From positions 97,478 to 161,477 of the forward strand of contig NZ_JAQGEI010000006.1 in NCBI RefSeq assembly GCF_029017505.1: a stretch of DNA of 64,000 nucleotides, in the 5' to 3' direction. Made by a program: the position numbers and the translations under genes. Shown here in pieces: positions 7,271 to 18,049 of this stretch; the first letter of the stretch is position 1; each line of letters begins with the position of its first letter. Source of the DNA: Sedimenticola hydrogenitrophicus (lineage in GTDB: Bacteria > Pseudomonadota > Gammaproteobacteria > Chromatiales > Chromatiaceae). Below the pieces are notes generated by a model that was not told where the DNA came from, made no database searches, and was given only the letters and a program-made list of their open reading frames with translations.

Positions 7271-9649
7271 TCAGTCTCTCAGTTGTGCGTTGTAGCGATC
7301 GGCCAGCGCAGCGATCACCCGCGCCATCACGCTTTCCACTTTTTCATCGGTAAGAGTGTGGGAACTTTCCTGTAAAATCAAGCCCAAAGCGAGACTTTTT
7401 CGTCCTGAGTCTACCTTCTCACCAGTATAGACATCAAAAAGCAGGATTTCTCTCAGAATTTCGGGAACAGATTCCCGGATTGTCTGACGGATTGCATCAA
7501 AGTCCACTGCCTGATCCACCACGAGCGCTATATCACGCCGGATGGAGGGGTACTTGGAGAGCGGTCTGAAGGCGGGCAAGCGCCCCTCCAGGAGGCCGTT
7601 TACACCGATCTCGAACAGATAGACCCCTGAGGTCAGATCCAGTTTCCGCTCCAGCTCCGGGTGCAGCTTGCCGATCCAGCCGACGACGGCGCCGTCCCGG
7701 AGGATCTCCGCACTCTGCCCCGGATGCAGGGCGCCGTGCGTGGCCGCCTGGAACCGGAACTCCCCGGGACAGCCGGTCAGCGCGAACAGCGCCTCCAGGT
7801 CCGCCTTGACGTCGAAGAAGTCGACCGCCCGTGCCGGGACGCCCCACCCCTCGGGCTCCGCGTCGCCGGAGAGCAGGCCTGCTATCATTAATTCCTGTTT
7901 AATTTCATAATCTTGCTTAATAAACCTAAGACCTGACTCGAATATTCTGACACGCGCCTGCTGGCGCGACTGATTGTACATCGCCGTCTGCAGCAGACCC
8001 GCCCACAGGGTGGTGCGCATGATCGACATATCCGATGAGATCGGGTTGGCCAGGACCACCGGGTCGTGGCCGAAGTCGATCAGATCGTGCATCTCCTGGC
8101 TGATGAAGCTGTAGGTGATCGCCTCCTGGTAATCCCGGTCCACCAGCAGCTGTTTGGCCCGTTGCAGATTGAAGGTCACCTCGGGTTCGGCCCGCATCAC
8201 CGTGGCCGCGGCACTGCGGCGGGTGGGAATCCGGGTATAACCGTAGATCCGCCCCACCTCTTCGATCAGGTCCTCCTCGATGCTGATATCGAAGCGACAG
8301 CTGGGCGCCACCACCTTCCAGCCCCCGGCGACCGGCGCGACGCGCATCTCCAGGCGGGTCAGGATGTCGGCAATGGTCGCGTCGTCGATCTCCAACCCCA
8401 GCACCCGGGCAACCCGATCGCGGCGCAACAGGATCTCCGGGCGCGGCTCGATATGGGCTTCCACGGCGGCCTCCACCACCGGGCCGGGTTCGCCGCCGGT
8501 GATGGCCAGCAGCAGCTGGGTGGCGCGCTCGATCGCGCGCCGTTGCAGCTGGGGATCGACCCCGCGCTCGAAGCGGTGCGACGAGTCGGTATGCAGGCCG
8601 TAGCTGCGCGCCTTGCCGGTGATGATGGTGGGGCTGAAGAAGGCGCTCTCCAGCAGGATATCCCGGCTCTCTCCGGTCACGCCCGAGTGCTCCCCGCCCA
8701 TGATCCCGGCGATGGCCACCGGCTTGACCCGATCGGCAATCACCAGGGTATCGCTACGCAGGGTGATCTCCTGGCCGTCCAGCAGCACCAGCGGCTCGCC
8801 CTCCTCCGCCATGCGTACATGGATCCCGCCTTCAAGCTCGGCCAGATCGAAGCCGTGCATCGGCTGACCCAGCTCCAGCATTACGTAGTTGGTCACGTCG
8901 ACCACCGGACTGATCGGGCGCAGGTCACTGCGGCGCAGCCGCTCCCGCAGCCACAGCGGGGTGTGCGCCGCAGGATCGATGTTTCGGATCACACGGCACA
9001 GATAACGGGGACAGCCCTCGGGGGCTTCCAGGGAGACCGGGAAGCGCTCCTCATTGACCGCCGGCACCGGCTCCATGGCCGGCGGGGTAACCGGAGTGCG
9101 GTTGATCACCCCCACCTCCCGGGCGATACCGGCGATACCGAGACAGTCCCCCCGGTCCGGGGTCAGATCCACGTCGATAGCCTGGTCATCCAGGGCCAGG
9201 TAGGCCCGGAAATCCGCGCCGACCGGGGCGTCCGCCGCCAGTGGCAGTATGCCGTCGGAAGCGGTGGCCAGACCCAGCTCCGCCGCGGAACAGATCATGC
9301 CCTGCGACTCCACCCCGCGCAGCTTGGCGCGTTTGATCTTGAAATCGCCCGGCAACACCGCGCCGATCACCGCCACCGGGACCTTGAGGCCCGCCGCCAC
9401 ATTGGCGGCACCACAGACGATCTGCAGCGGCTCGGCCGCCCCAACATTCACCGTACAGAGGCTGAGTTTGTCGGCGTTGGGATGCGGCTCGCGGGTCAGC
9501 ACCTCTCCCACCAGAACCCCCGCAAACTCGCCGGCGACCGGTGTAACCGAATCCACCTCCAGACCCGCCATGCTGAGCTGATCCGCCAGTTCAGTGGTCG
9601 TCACCGCTGGGTTCACCCACTCACGCAACCAGGCTTCACTGAATTTCAT
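7271..9649 (-). CDS. pheT: Phenylalanyl-tRNA synthetase beta subunit
   Basis: Beta subunit of the (alphabeta)2 enzyme charging tRNA-Phe; carries tRNA-binding and editing domains. At 792 residues it has normal length. The N-terminal EMAP-II-like tRNA-binding fold (about 40-150, [18 protein letters not shown]), the B3/B4 editing domain (about 210-390), B5 ([19 protein letters not shown]), the catalytic-like core ([13 protein letters not shown]) and the C-terminal ferredoxin-fold anticodon-binding domain ([19 protein letters not shown]) are all present. pheS lies 98 bp upstream and ihfA four bases downstream. Confidence 0.98.
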   Translation of the reverse strand: MKFSEAWLREWVNPAVTTTELADQLSMAGLEVDSVTPVAGEFAGVLVGEVLTREPHPNADKLSLCTVNVGAAEPLQIVCGAANVAAGLKVPVAVIGAVLPGDFKIKRAKLRGVESQGMICSAAELGLATASDGILPLAADAPVGADFRAYLALDDQAIDVDLTPDRGDCLGIAGIAREVGVINRTPVTPPAMEPVPAVNEERFPVSLEAPEGCPRYLCRVIRNIDPAAHTPLWLRERLRRSDLRPISPVVDVTNYVMLELGQPMHGFDLAELEGGIHVRMAEEGEPLVLLDGQEITLRSDTLVIADRVKPVAIAGIMGGEHSGVTGESRDILLESAFFSPTIITGKARSYGLHTDSSHRFERGVDPQLQRRAIERATQLLLAITGGEPGPVVEAAVEAHIEPRPEILLRRDRVARVLGLEIDDATIADILTRLEMRVAPVAGGWKVVAPSCRFDISIEEDLIEEVGRIYGYTRIPTRRSAAATVMRAEPEVTFNLQRAKQLLVDRDYQEAITYSFISQEMHDLIDFGHDPVVLANPISSDMSIMRTTLWAGLLQTAMYNQSRQQARVRIFESGLRFIKQDYEIKQELMIAGLLSGDAEPEGWGVPARAVDFFDVKADLEALFALTGCPGEFRFQAATHGALHPGQSAEILRDGAVVGWIGKLHPELERKLDLTSGVYLFEIGVNGLLEGRLPAFRPLSKYPSIRRDIALVVDQAVDFDAIRQTIRESVPEILREILLFDVYTGEKVDSGRKSLALGLILQESSHTLTDEKVESVMARVIAALADRYNAQLRD

Positions 9650-9747
9650 AATCTCGTATCCAATCCTATTAGGGTGCTGCCGATTGATAATCAGGGCGCA
9701 CCGAAAATCGTGTAATACCTACCGGCCCTGAAACAGTCGGCGGATGA

Positions 9748-10800
<1,053 letters not shown>

Positions 10801-10823
10801 TCAGTGCCAGGACTTAACACTGC

Positions 10824-10863
10824 ACACAAAACAAAAGGGGAAAGACCAAAAGGCCTTTCCCCT
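10824..10863 (-). terminator. Terminator or attenuator between rplT and pheS
   Basis: Minus strand: AGGGGAAAG, loop of about ten bases, CTTTCCCCT, then TTTTGTTTTG. It comes 50 bp after rplT and 45 bp before pheS. In other enterics pheST is controlled by attenuation, so this may be regulatory. I do not see a Phe-rich leader peptide upstream of it. Confidence 0.8.
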
Positions 10864-10912
10864 GTCGTTGTCACACGCATGCGCCGGAATTCCCGGCCAC
10901 AATGACAAGCTA

Positions 10913-11272
10913 TCAGCTGGAGAGACTGGCCTTGGCCTGTTCTGCCAGGGCGCTAAACGCCGGCTTGTCAAAAATGGCCAGATCGGCCAGCAGCTTGCGG
11001 TCGATCTCCACGCCCGCCTTCTTCAGCCCATTGATCATGCGGCTGTAGGAGAGCCCATTGGTGCGGGCTCCGGCGTTGATACGGGCAATCCAGAGCGCAC
11101 GAAACACCCGTTTCTTCTGGCGACGGTCACGGTAGGCATACTGGCCGGCCTTGATGACCGCCTGTTTGGCTACGCGGTAGACCTTTCTGCGGGCACCATA
11201 ATAACCTTTGGCCGCTTTAAGCACTTTTTTGTGTCGGGCGTGTGCTTGTACACCACGTTTTACGCGAGGCAT
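10913..11272 (-). CDS. rplT: 50S ribosomal protein L20
   Basis: Early-assembly large-subunit protein that binds 23S rRNA. The 119 residues show the classic [19 protein letters not shown] start, [20 protein letters not shown] and [20 protein letters not shown]. It follows rpmI by 21 bp in the usual infC-rpmI-rplT order. L20 commonly represses rpmI-rplT translation by binding the leader, here the region rebuilt by a small inserted element. Confidence 0.98.
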   Translation of the reverse strand: MPRVKRGVQAHARHKKVLKAAKGYYGARRKVYRVAKQAVIKAGQYAYRDRRQKKRVFRALWIARINAGARTNGLSYSRMINGLKKAGVEIDRKLLADLAIFDKPAFSALAEQAKASLSS

Positions 11273-11293
11273 CTGTTCAGTCTCCTATCGGGA

Positions 11294-11491
11294 TTAAGCG
11301 TATGGAATCATACGACGGGCTACGGCCACGTCGGCTTTGTGCAGCTGTGCGGGACAACGCAGCTGACGCTTACGCTTGGTGCTCTTTTTCGTCAGGATGT
11401 GACGACGGTGGGACTGACCACGCTTGATGGCGCCGGTACCGGTTACCTTGAACCGTTTGGCGGCGCCTCGATTTGTCTTGATCTTTGGCAT
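11294..11491 (-). CDS. rpmI: 50S ribosomal protein L35
   Basis: Small basic 65-residue ribosomal protein: [20 protein letters not shown] at the start, [20 protein letters not shown] in the middle. It sits between infC and rplT as usual, but the infC-rpmI gap is 266 bp instead of the short gap common in relatives because a 159-bp repeat element occupies it. Confidence 0.98.
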   Translation of the reverse strand: MPKIKTNRGAAKRFKVTGTGAIKRGQSHRRHILTKKSTKRKRQLRCPAQLHKADVAVARRMIPYA

Positions 11492-11599
11492 TACCTGTAA
11501 CTCCGCTATTTAATCCGCGAACCGGGGTCGACATTCCGGGCCTTGCGGGCCCGCCATGACAACCAATCTCGCTCCTTGGATCTTGATTTTAAGATATCC

Positions 11600-11758
11600 A
11601 GGGCCTGTCAATAAATAACTACAACGTCTTGCTGGTCTTTTCGTCCGCCTTCGGCGTTACGGCAAGACTTACATAGAACGACTATGCGCGCCTTGCCGTG
11701 CCTTGAAGGCAAACGAAAATCCGGCGCAATACGTAGCAGTTATTTCTTTCCGGGCCCT
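11600..11758. mobile_element. MITE-like element copy 1 (infC-rpmI spacer)
   Basis: A 159-bp segment with imperfect terminal inverted repeats: 11600-11620 and the complement of 11738-11758 agree at 17 of 21 bases, both starting AGGGCC and ending AAATAACT. The interior is nearly identical to copy 2 at 12304-12479, including the block CGTCCGCCTTCGGCGTTACG. No ORF encodes a transposase. Its right end provides the last base (A, minus strand) of the infC stop TGA. A related but diverged element lies at 20071-20324. Confidence 0.75.
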
Positions 11759-12273
11759 CACTTTTTGGGACGCAGAACCATCACCATCTGTCGGCCTTCC
11801 ATCTGTGGCTGCTGCTCGACTTCACCGTATTCAGACAGATCCGCCTCAACACGTTGCAACAACCCCAGACCGAGTTCCCGATGGGCATGTTCACGACCGC
11901 GGAACCGCATGGTAACCTTGGTCTTGTCCCCGTCATTCAGGAAACGTATCAGGTTGCGTAGTTTGACCTGATAATCCCCCTCACCAGTCCCTGGCCTGAA
12001 TTTGATCTCCTTTACCTGCGCCTGCTTCTGTTTCTTCTTCGCGGCGGACTTCTGCTTCTTCGCCTCGAAGACAAACTTGCCGTAATCCATTACACGGCAT
12101 ACCGGTGGCTCCGCATTGGGCTGAATCTCGACCAGATCCTGATTACTCTCGGCCGCGACAGACATCGCCTGTTCGATCGGGACAATGCCGATTTGTTCGC
12201 CATCGGCGCCGATCAGGCGGACTTCACGGACATCGATCTCATCGTTCATCCGGTTTCTTTTTGGTGCAGCGAT
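11758..12273 (-). CDS. infC: Translation initiation factor IF-3 with AUC start
   Basis: Binds the 30S subunit and proofreads start codons. The product has [58 protein letters not shown] and [14 protein letters not shown], as in all IF-3. The first in-frame ATG (12247-12249) would start at NDEI and has no ribosome site. Eight codons upstream an in-frame ATC (12271-12273) is preceded by GGAGG with nine-base spacing and adds IAAPKRNR, matching the usual length. A non-AUG start is the known basis of infC autoregulation, so I annotate 171 residues from ATC. Repeat elements lie on both sides. Confidence 0.93.
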   Translation of the reverse strand: MAAPKRNRMNDEIDVREVRLIGADGEQIGIVPIEQAMSVAAESNQDLVEIQPNAEPPVCRVMDYGKFVFEAKKQKSAAKKKQKQAQVKEIKFRPGTGEGDYQVKLRNLIRFLNDGDKTKVTMRFRGREHAHRELGLGLLQRVEADLSEYGEVEQQPQMEGRQMVMVLRPKK

Positions 12274-12303
12274 AACTCAGTTCCTCCACAGAACCCAAAG
12301 CTT

Positions 12304-12479
12304 AGGGCCTGTCAATCAATAACTATCACATCTTGCTGGTCTTTTCGTCCGCCTTCGGCGTTACGGCAAGACTTACATAGAACAACTATGCGCGCCTTGC
12401 CGTGCCTTGAAGGCAAACGGCCGCTTCAATAAAATCTGTGGCCGGCGCAATCTGTGACAGTTATTTCTTTCCAGGCCCT
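12304..12479. mobile_element. MITE-like element copy 2 (thrS-infC spacer)
   Basis: 176 bp with terminal inverted repeats (12304-12324 and the complement of 12459-12479) starting AGGGCCTG and ending CAATAACT / AAATAACT. It matches copy 1 closely but carries an extra segment of about 20 bp near 12420-12440. It ends only 17 bp upstream of the infC GGAGG, so most of the infC leader is element DNA. Confidence 0.75.
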
Positions 12480-12489
12480 TACCAATACA

Positions 12490-12518
12490 AAAAGCACCGA
12501 TAACCGGTGCTTTCAACT
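12490..12518 (-). terminator. Terminator after thrS
   Basis: Minus strand: AAAGCACCG, loop GTTAT, CGGTGCTTT, followed by TTGTATTGG. It lies about 15 bp past the thrS stop and just before element copy 2. If it works, infC needs either read-through or a promoter within about 200 bp, most of which is element sequence. Confidence 0.75.
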
Positions 12519-12527
12519 GGTAAGCCT

Positions 12528-14438
12528 TTAATTTGAACGGCGGCTGATTTCATCCCGCATGCGCTGTGATAAATCCTCGATGCTCATGCTACCGAGGTCT
12601 TCACCTGTGCGCGTACGGACGGCCACCGTCCCCTTTTCCATCTCGCGGTCGCCCACCACCAACAGGTAGGGAACTTTTGCCAGAGTATGTTCGCGAATTT
12701 TAAAGCCGATCTTCTCGTTTCTCAAGTCTATTTGTACCCTGAACCCCTGATTATCCAGCTTTTCCGCCACTTTTTTCACATATTCGGCCTGTCGGTCGGT
12801 GATATCCATGATCACGGCCTGTTTCGGGGCCAGCCAGAGCGGCAACGCCCCCGCCGACTCCTCGATCAGGATGCCGATGAAACGCTCCAGCGAACCGAGG
12901 ATCGCACGGTGCAGCATCACCGGCACCTGGCGGCTGTTGTCATCGGCGATATAGCTGGCATCCAGCCGGCCCGGCATGGAGAAATCGACCTGCATGGTAC
13001 CGCACTGCCAGACCCGGCCCAGACAGTCGCGCAGCGAGAAATCGATCTTCGGCCCGTAGAAGGCGCCCTCGCCCGGTTGCAGCCGCCAATCCAGGTTCTT
13101 GGCGTTCAGCGCCTGCTCGAGGGCCTTTTCCGCCTTGTCCCACACCTCATCGCTGCCGACCCGCTTGTCCGGCCGGGTGGAGAGGGCGATCTGGATGTCG
13201 CTGAAGCCGAAATCCGCATAGACTTCAAACAGCAGATCGACAAAGGCCGAGACCTCTCCCTGAATCTGGTCCTCGGTACAGAAGATATGGGCGTCATCCT
13301 GGACGAAGTTGCGCACCCGCATCAGGCCGTGCAGGGTGCCGCTCGCCTCGTTGCGATGACAGGAGCCGAATTCGGCCAGCCGCAGCGGCAGGTCGCGGTA
13401 GCTCTTCAGCCCCTGATTGAACACCTGAACATGACAGGGACAGTTCATCGGTTTGATGGCGAAATCACGCTCTTCCGAGTGGGTGGTGAACATGTCATCC
13501 CGGTACTTGTCCCAGTGTCCCGACTTCTCCCACAGGCTGCGGTCGACAATCTGCGGGGTGCGGATCTCCCGGTAGCCGGCACGCCGGATCTTCTCGCGGA
13601 TGTACTGCTCCACCTCACGGTAGATGGTCCAGCCGTTGGGGTGCCAGAACACCATGCCGGGGGCCTCTTCCTGGATATGGAACAGGTCCTGGGCCTTGCC
13701 CAGTTTGCGGTGATCGCGCTTCTCCGCCTCTTCCAGCCGGTGCAGATACTCCTTCAGATCCTTCTTGTCCCGCCAGGCGGTGCCATATACCCGCTGCAGC
13801 ATCTCGTTGTCGGAGTTGCCGCGCCAGTAGGCGCCGGCCAGCTTCATCAACTTGAATGCTCTCAGACGCCCGGTACTGGGCACATGGGGTCCGCGGCAGA
13901 GGTCGGTAAAATCCCCCTGGGTATAGAGGGAGAGATCCTCGTTGGCCGGGATCGACTCGATGATCTCCGCCTTGTACAGCTCGCCCAGCTCGCGGAAGAA
14001 CCGCACCGCCTCATCCCGCGACATCACGGTACGGGTGACCGGCAGATCGGCCTTGGCCAGCTCTTTCATCTTCTCCTCGATCGCCTTGAGGTCCTCCGGG
14101 GTGAAGGGGCGCTCGTAGGAGAAGTCGTAATAGAAGCCCTCCTCGATGGTCGGCCCGATGGTGACCTGGGCCGTGGGAAACAGCTGCTTGACCGCCTGGG
14201 CCAGCAGGTGGGCGGTGGAGTGACGGATCACATCCAGCCCCTCGGCATCCCGATCGGTAATGATCGCCAGCCGGCCGTCCTGCTCGATCACAAAGGCGGT
14301 GTCCACCAACCGGTCATCGACACGCCCGGCAAGGGCGGCCTTGGCCAGGCCGGGGCCGATGGAGGCGGCGACGTCGTGTACGGAAACCGGATTATCGAAG
14401 CTCCGCTGGGAGCCGTCTGGGAGGGTAATGACAGGCAT
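12528..14438 (-). CDS. thrS: Threonyl-tRNA synthetase
   Basis: Class II synthetase charging tRNA-Thr. The 636 residues include an N-terminal TGS domain (1-62, [20 protein letters not shown]), the editing domain with [16 protein letters not shown] and the zinc/editing [18 protein letters not shown], the catalytic core ([26 protein letters not shown]) and a C-terminal anticodon domain ([20 protein letters not shown]). A GAGAGAGAAAGA tract precedes the ATG. A 7-bp stem with a 5-nt loop lies about 74 nt upstream and could be an autoregulatory operator. Relatives keep infC immediately downstream; here a terminator and an element intervene. Confidence 0.98.
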   Translation of the reverse strand: MPVITLPDGSQRSFDNPVSVHDVAASIGPGLAKAALAGRVDDRLVDTAFVIEQDGRLAIITDRDAEGLDVIRHSTAHLLAQAVKQLFPTAQVTIGPTIEEGFYYDFSYERPFTPEDLKAIEEKMKELAKADLPVTRTVMSRDEAVRFFRELGELYKAEIIESIPANEDLSLYTQGDFTDLCRGPHVPSTGRLRAFKLMKLAGAYWRGNSDNEMLQRVYGTAWRDKKDLKEYLHRLEEAEKRDHRKLGKAQDLFHIQEEAPGMVFWHPNGWTIYREVEQYIREKIRRAGYREIRTPQIVDRSLWEKSGHWDKYRDDMFTTHSEERDFAIKPMNCPCHVQVFNQGLKSYRDLPLRLAEFGSCHRNEASGTLHGLMRVRNFVQDDAHIFCTEDQIQGEVSAFVDLLFEVYADFGFSDIQIALSTRPDKRVGSDEVWDKAEKALEQALNAKNLDWRLQPGEGAFYGPKIDFSLRDCLGRVWQCGTMQVDFSMPGRLDASYIADDNSRQVPVMLHRAILGSLERFIGILIEESAGALPLWLAPKQAVIMDITDRQAEYVKKVAEKLDNQGFRVQIDLRNEKIGFKIREHTLAKVPYLLVVGDREMEKGTVAVRTRTGEDLGSMSIEDLSQRMRDEISRRSN

Positions 14439-14511
14439 TCTTTCTCTCTCTCAGTGGTGACCCATACGAGAGGCCACATGAATTAAAACAGATCCTATTG
14501 ATCCACCGAAT

Positions 14512-14530
14512 CGACATGCGCAACATGTCG
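14512..14530 (-). promoter_or_regulatory. Perfect hairpin in the thrS leader
   Basis: CGACATG (14512-14518) pairs exactly with CATGTCG (14524-14530), leaving a 5-base loop that reads TTGCG on the thrS strand. Position about 74 nt before the thrS ATG resembles known operators that mimic the tRNA-Thr anticodon arm. The loop lacks a clear CGU anticodon, so this is tentative. The rest of 14531-14700 holds REP-like fragments and no gene. Confidence 0.35.
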
Positions 14531-14704
14531 TTGTATCGGGCGGCGGTGGATGCGCTTTCGCTTACCCATCCTGATTGCAAGGTCGGTTAACCCCTCGCCG
14601 CATGGCGATGGGTTACGTCCGACCTCCTCCACCCATCCTACACGGGCTGGACACATCCGCTCCCGCACCTCCCTGTGCTTCGCTGGATAAGTCTAGCCCT
14701 AGAC

Positions 14705-14736
14705 AAAAAAGCCTCCGTTTCAGCGGAGGCTTTTTT
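14705..14736 (-). terminator. Terminator after tRNA-Val
   Basis: AAAAAAGCCTCCG, loop TTTCAG, CGGAGGCTTTTTT. On the minus strand it follows the tRNA-Val 3' end by six bases. Confidence 0.92.
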
Positions 14737-14742
14737 GGGTGT

Positions 14743-14819
14743 TGGTAGGCGCGATCGGATTCGAACCAACGACCCCTACCATGTCAAGGTAGTGCTCTAA
14801 CCAACTGAGCTACGCGCCT
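14743..14819 (-). tRNA. tRNA-Val (GAC)
   Basis: The minus strand folds as a 77-nt tRNA: acceptor AGGCGCG/CGCGCCT, D-arm TAGCTCAGTTGGTTAGAGC, anticodon loop TTGACAT (anticodon GAC), T-arm GGTTCGAATCC and an encoded CCA. It has its own promoter and terminator. Confidence 0.97.
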
Positions 14820-14833
14820 GTAAAAGAGCGCGA

Positions 14834-14863
14834 ATAATACACGCTGTTCGGCGTGTAGTGCAA
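14834..14863 (-). promoter_or_regulatory. Promoter of tRNA-Val
   Basis: Minus strand TTGCAC (complement of 14858-14863), an 18-bp spacer, TATTAT (complement of 14834-14839), then CGCGCTC just before the tRNA. Confidence 0.75.
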
Positions 14864-14907
14864 GTGCGAAAAACAGATCCTATGATCCTGGGAGGGGAAT
14901 GTAAGTA

Positions 14908-14937
14908 TTGATTTTATAGCGGTTGCAAGCCTATATA
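14908..14937 (+). promoter_or_regulatory. Candidate promoter of the HlyD/ABC export operon
   Basis: TTGATT at 14908-14913, 18-bp spacer, TATATA at 14932-14937. It lies about 65 bp before the GTG start at 15003 and diverges from the tRNA-Val promoter. It is the best sigma-70-like match in the spacer, but one of several A/T-rich options. Confidence 0.45.
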
Positions 14938-15002
14938 GTGTACGACAGACTCCTACACTCAAGCGGACGGGCCTGTAGCGGGATAAAAACAAGGATATCG
15001 AT

Positions 15003-16160
15003 GTGACCTTCAAATCCAAACCCCTCATTGCACTGCTGATCATGGCGGCCGTCGGCGCCACCCTAATCTGGTACTTCAGCCGCCCCGAAGCGCTCTCTGT
15101 CACCACGTCCCCGGCGCAGCTCGGCCTGGTTGAAAAAACCGTGGCCAACACCCGCGCCGGCACGGTCAAGGCCTGCCGGCGGGCCAAGCTGTCGCCCGGC
15201 ACCGGTGGCCAGATCGCCCAACTGGATATTCGCGAAGGCGATCTGGTCAAGCAGGGCCACCTGCTGTTGCAGCTCTGGAACAAGGATCTGATGGCCCAGA
15301 TCCGACTAAGTGAATCGGAGGCCCGGGCGGCGGCGGCCAGCGCCCGGGCGGCCTGTCTGCAGGCGCAGGTGTCAAAACGCGAAGCCGACCGCATGCAGCG
15401 CCTGCACCAGAAAGGCGTGGTATCCGAAGAGGCGATCGACAAGGCCCAGACCGATGCCCAATCACGGCTGGCGGATTGCGAAGCAGCCAACGCCTCCACC
15501 CGGGTGGCGTCCGACCGGGTGGATGTCAACCGCAGCAACCTGGAGCGGACCCAACTGTTCGCCCCCTTCGACGGCATCGTGGCGGAGATCAACGGCGAGG
15601 TGAACGAATACGTCACCCCATCGCCACCCGGCATCCCCACCCCGCCGGCGGTGGACCTGATCGATATCAGCTGTTTCTTCGTGGAGGCGCCGATCGACGA
15701 GGTGGACGCGGCGCGGATAGCGGTCGGTCAGCCGGCGCGGGTCACCCTGGACGCCTTTGACAAACGTGCCTTCCCGGGCCAGGTACGGCGTATCGCGCCC
15801 TATGTGCTGGATCGGGAAAAACAGGCGCGCACCGTCGATGTGGAGGTGGAATTCAGCAATCCCGAGGATATCCGCCAACTGCTGGCCGGCTATTCGGCGG
15901 ATGTGGAGATTATTCTCGAAACCAAACCGGACGCCCTGCGCATACCCACCGACGCGGTGATCGACGAGAACCGGATCTATCTGTTGCGGCCCGACAGTGG
16001 CCTGATCGAGCAGCGAAAGATCGAGACCGGCCTCTCCAACTGGGATCACACCGAGGTACTCTCCGGCCTGAAGGTGGGGGACCTGGTGATCACCTCGGTG
16101 GATATCGAGGGCCTTGAGGATGGCGCGCCGGCGATCCAGAAGAGGGACCCACAAAAGTGA
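15003..16160 (+). CDS. HlyD/MacA-type periplasmic adaptor protein
   Basis: Membrane-fusion subunit of a tripartite ABC exporter, linking inner-membrane permeases to an outer-membrane channel. The 385 residues have an N-terminal signal anchor (about 5-25, LIALLIMAAVGATLIWYF), a lipoyl/barrel-sandwich half (GGQIAQLDIREGDLVKQGH), a coiled-coil hairpin (about 95-180), the second lipoyl half (TQLFAPFDGIVAEINGEV) and beta-barrel regions. Start is GTG with AAGGA nine bases upstream. The next gene starts inside its stop. Four co-oriented genes with overlaps or one-base gaps form one operon. The substrate is unknown; no TolC-like gene is nearby. Confidence 0.88.
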   Translation: MTFKSKPLIALLIMAAVGATLIWYFSRPEALSVTTSPAQLGLVEKTVANTRAGTVKACRRAKLSPGTGGQIAQLDIREGDLVKQGHLLLQLWNKDLMAQIRLSESEARAAAASARAACLQAQVSKREADRMQRLHQKGVVSEEAIDKAQTDAQSRLADCEAANASTRVASDRVDVNRSNLERTQLFAPFDGIVAEINGEVNEYVTPSPPGIPTPPAVDLIDISCFFVEAPIDEVDAARIAVGQPARVTLDAFDKRAFPGQVRRIAPYVLDREKQARTVDVEVEFSNPEDIRQLLAGYSADVEIILETKPDALRIPTDAVIDENRIYLLRPDSGLIEQRKIETGLSNWDHTEVLSGLKVGDLVITSVDIEGLEDGAPAIQKRDPQK

Positions 16161-16843
16161 TTCGACTCGAGCGGATCAACCGCAGTTTCATGGTGGGTGA
16201 CGAGACGGTCCACGCCCTGCGCGATATCGACCTGGAGATGGCGGCGGGCGATTACCTCTCCATCATGGGGCCGTCCGGTTCGGGCAAATCCACCCTGCTG
16301 AATATCCTCGGGCTGCTGGATCAGCCGGACAGCGGCCGCTACTTTCTGCAGGGCACCGAGACCACCGCCCTGAACGAGACCGAACAGGCGGTTGCCCGTC
16401 GCGACCATATCGGCTTCGTGTTCCAGTCCTTCCACCTGATCCCGCGTCTCACCGCGGCACAGAATATCGAACTGCCGCTGATGCTGGCCGGGGTCGAACC
16501 GGCCGAGCGAACGGGGCGGGTCGCCGCGGTGCTGGAACAACTGGGACTCAGCGACCGTGCCAGACACCGCCCGGACCAGCTCTCCGGCGGCCAGCGCCAG
16601 CGCGTCGCCATCGCCCGGGCCACCATCATGCAACCCGCCCTGCTGCTGGCGGACGAGCCCACCGGCAACCTGGACAAGCACTCCGGTGATGAGGTGGTGC
16701 AGACCCTGGAGCAGTTGAACAGCCGCGGCATCACCCTGGTGGTGGTCACCCATGACCCCGAGATCGGCGGCCGGGCGTCACGTCGGATCCGCATGGTGGA
16801 CGGCGCCATTGATCCTGGGCACCCAATGACGGGGAGCGGCTGA
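16157..16843 (+). CDS. ABC transporter ATP-binding protein (MacB/LolD type)
   Basis: Cytoplasmic ATPase of the export complex, 228 residues. Walker A GPSGSGKST (about 39-47), Q-loop FVFQSFHLIPRLT, signature LSGGQRQRVAIARA and Walker B LLLADEPTGNLD are intact, with the switch His in VVVTHDPE. The set is closest to the MacB/LolD/FtsE class that works with FtsX-fold permeases, consistent with the two genes that follow. Start is GTG overlapping the adaptor stop; the stop overlaps the ATG of the first permease. Confidence 0.93.
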   Translation: MIRLERINRSFMVGDETVHALRDIDLEMAAGDYLSIMGPSGSGKSTLLNILGLLDQPDSGRYFLQGTETTALNETEQAVARRDHIGFVFQSFHLIPRLTAAQNIELPLMLAGVEPAERTGRVAAVLEQLGLSDRARHRPDQLSGGQRQRVAIARATIMQPALLLADEPTGNLDKHSGDEVVQTLEQLNSRGITLVVVTHDPEIGGRASRRIRMVDGAIDPGHPMTGSG

Positions 16844-18048
16844 TGCGGCTGGATGACGCCTTCGGTTTCGGCCTGCGTGCCCTCACCGGGGCACGCAGCC
16901 GTACCTGGCTGATGCTGCTGGCGATGGCCATCGGCGTCGCCTCGGTGGTGGTGTTGACGGCCCTGGGCGAGGGGGCGCGGCATTTCGTGGCCAACGAATT
17001 TTCCAGCCTCGGCTCCCATCTGGTGATCGTCATCCCCGGCAAGGTCGAGACCACCGGCGACACCCCGCCGCTGGTGGGCGGCACGCCACGGGACCTGACG
17101 CTGGAAGATGCGCTGGCCCTGGAGCGCAGCAGCGCCATCCAGCGGATCGCCCCGCTGGTGCTGGGCGCCGCCCCCGTCTCCTATCGACAGCTGGAGCGTG
17201 ACATCACCGTAATGGGTTCCACGGCCGACCTGATGCCGATACGCAACCTGGAACTGGCCCGCGGCAAGTTCCTGCCCGAAACCGACCCGACCCGGGAGAG
17301 TGCGGTCACGGTGATCGGGGACAAGTTGAAAAAGGAGCTGTTCGGCAATCGTCGCGCCATTGGCGAGTGGGTGCGTATCCACGACCGCCGGTTCCGCGTG
17401 ATCGGCATCCTGAAACCGCTGGGGGAGTCGCTCGGCATGGATATCGGTGACATTGCGGTGATTCCGGTAGCCTCGGCCCAGAGCCTGTTCAACACCGAGG
17501 GACTGTTCCGCATCCTGGTGCAGGCGGAGGGCCGCGAGGCGGTTTCCCGCGCCCGGCAGGCGGTCATCGACATCATCCGGCAACGCCACGACGACGAGGA
17601 GGATATCACCGTCATCACCCAGGACGCCCTGCTCTCCACCTTCGACGACATCTTCCGCTCGCTCACCTACACCGTGGCCGGTATCGCCTCCATCAGCCTG
17701 GCGGTGGCCGGCATCCTGATCATGAATGTGATGTTGGTGGCGGTCTCCCAGCGTACCGCCGAGATCGGTCTGCTGAAGGCGCTGGGCGGTCGCCGGGGAG
17801 AGATCCTGTCCCTGTTCCTGATCGAGGCCGGCCTGCTCTCGGTAGCCGGCTCGACCATCGGGTTGATGGTTGCCTATGGCGGGGTCTGGATCATGGGGCG
17901 GATCTATCCCGATTTCCCGCTGCTCATCCCCCTCTGGTCCCTGGGGGCGGCGCTCGGCATCTCCCTGGCCACCGGCCTGCTGTTCGGCATCCTGCCCGCC
18001 CGGCATGCCGCCCGGCTCGACCCGGTCGTGGCCCTGGCGGGACGCTGA
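16843..18048 (+). CDS. FtsX/MacB-type ABC permease 1
   Basis: Inner-membrane permease of 401 residues with the MacB-like layout: TM1 near residues 20-42 (LMLLAMAIGVASVVVLTALG), a large periplasmic domain (about 45-275), and three C-terminal TM helices, including SQRTAEIGLLKALGGRRGEI between TM2 and TM3. The ATP-binding domain is encoded separately. The neighbouring permease shares the same architecture, so the two probably form a heterodimer with one shared ATPase. Confidence 0.9.
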   Translation: MRLDDAFGFGLRALTGARSRTWLMLLAMAIGVASVVVLTALGEGARHFVANEFSSLGSHLVIVIPGKVETTGDTPPLVGGTPRDLTLEDALALERSSAIQRIAPLVLGAAPVSYRQLERDITVMGSTADLMPIRNLELARGKFLPETDPTRESAVTVIGDKLKKELFGNRRAIGEWVRIHDRRFRVIGILKPLGESLGMDIGDIAVIPVASAQSLFNTEGLFRILVQAEGREAVSRARQAVIDIIRQRHDDEEDITVITQDALLSTFDDIFRSLTYTVAGIASISLAVAGILIMNVMLVAVSQRTAEIGLLKALGGRRGEILSLFLIEAGLLSVAGSTIGLMVAYGGVWIMGRIYPDFPLLIPLWSLGAALGISLATGLLFGILPARHAARLDPVVALAGR

Positions 18049-18049
18049 G

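Noticed and set aside
8066..9715. 549-codon open frame opposite pheT
   Set aside because: High-G+C antisense shadow of a clear pheT; no recognisable protein features. Similar long antisense frames opposite thrS, the exporter permeases, iorAB and cimA rejected for the same reason.
12287..12315. Promoter for infC supplied by the element end
   Set aside because: The element terminus contains TTGACA facing infC, but at 17-bp spacing the -10 would be TCTGTG overlapping the ribosome site, so no usable promoter results.
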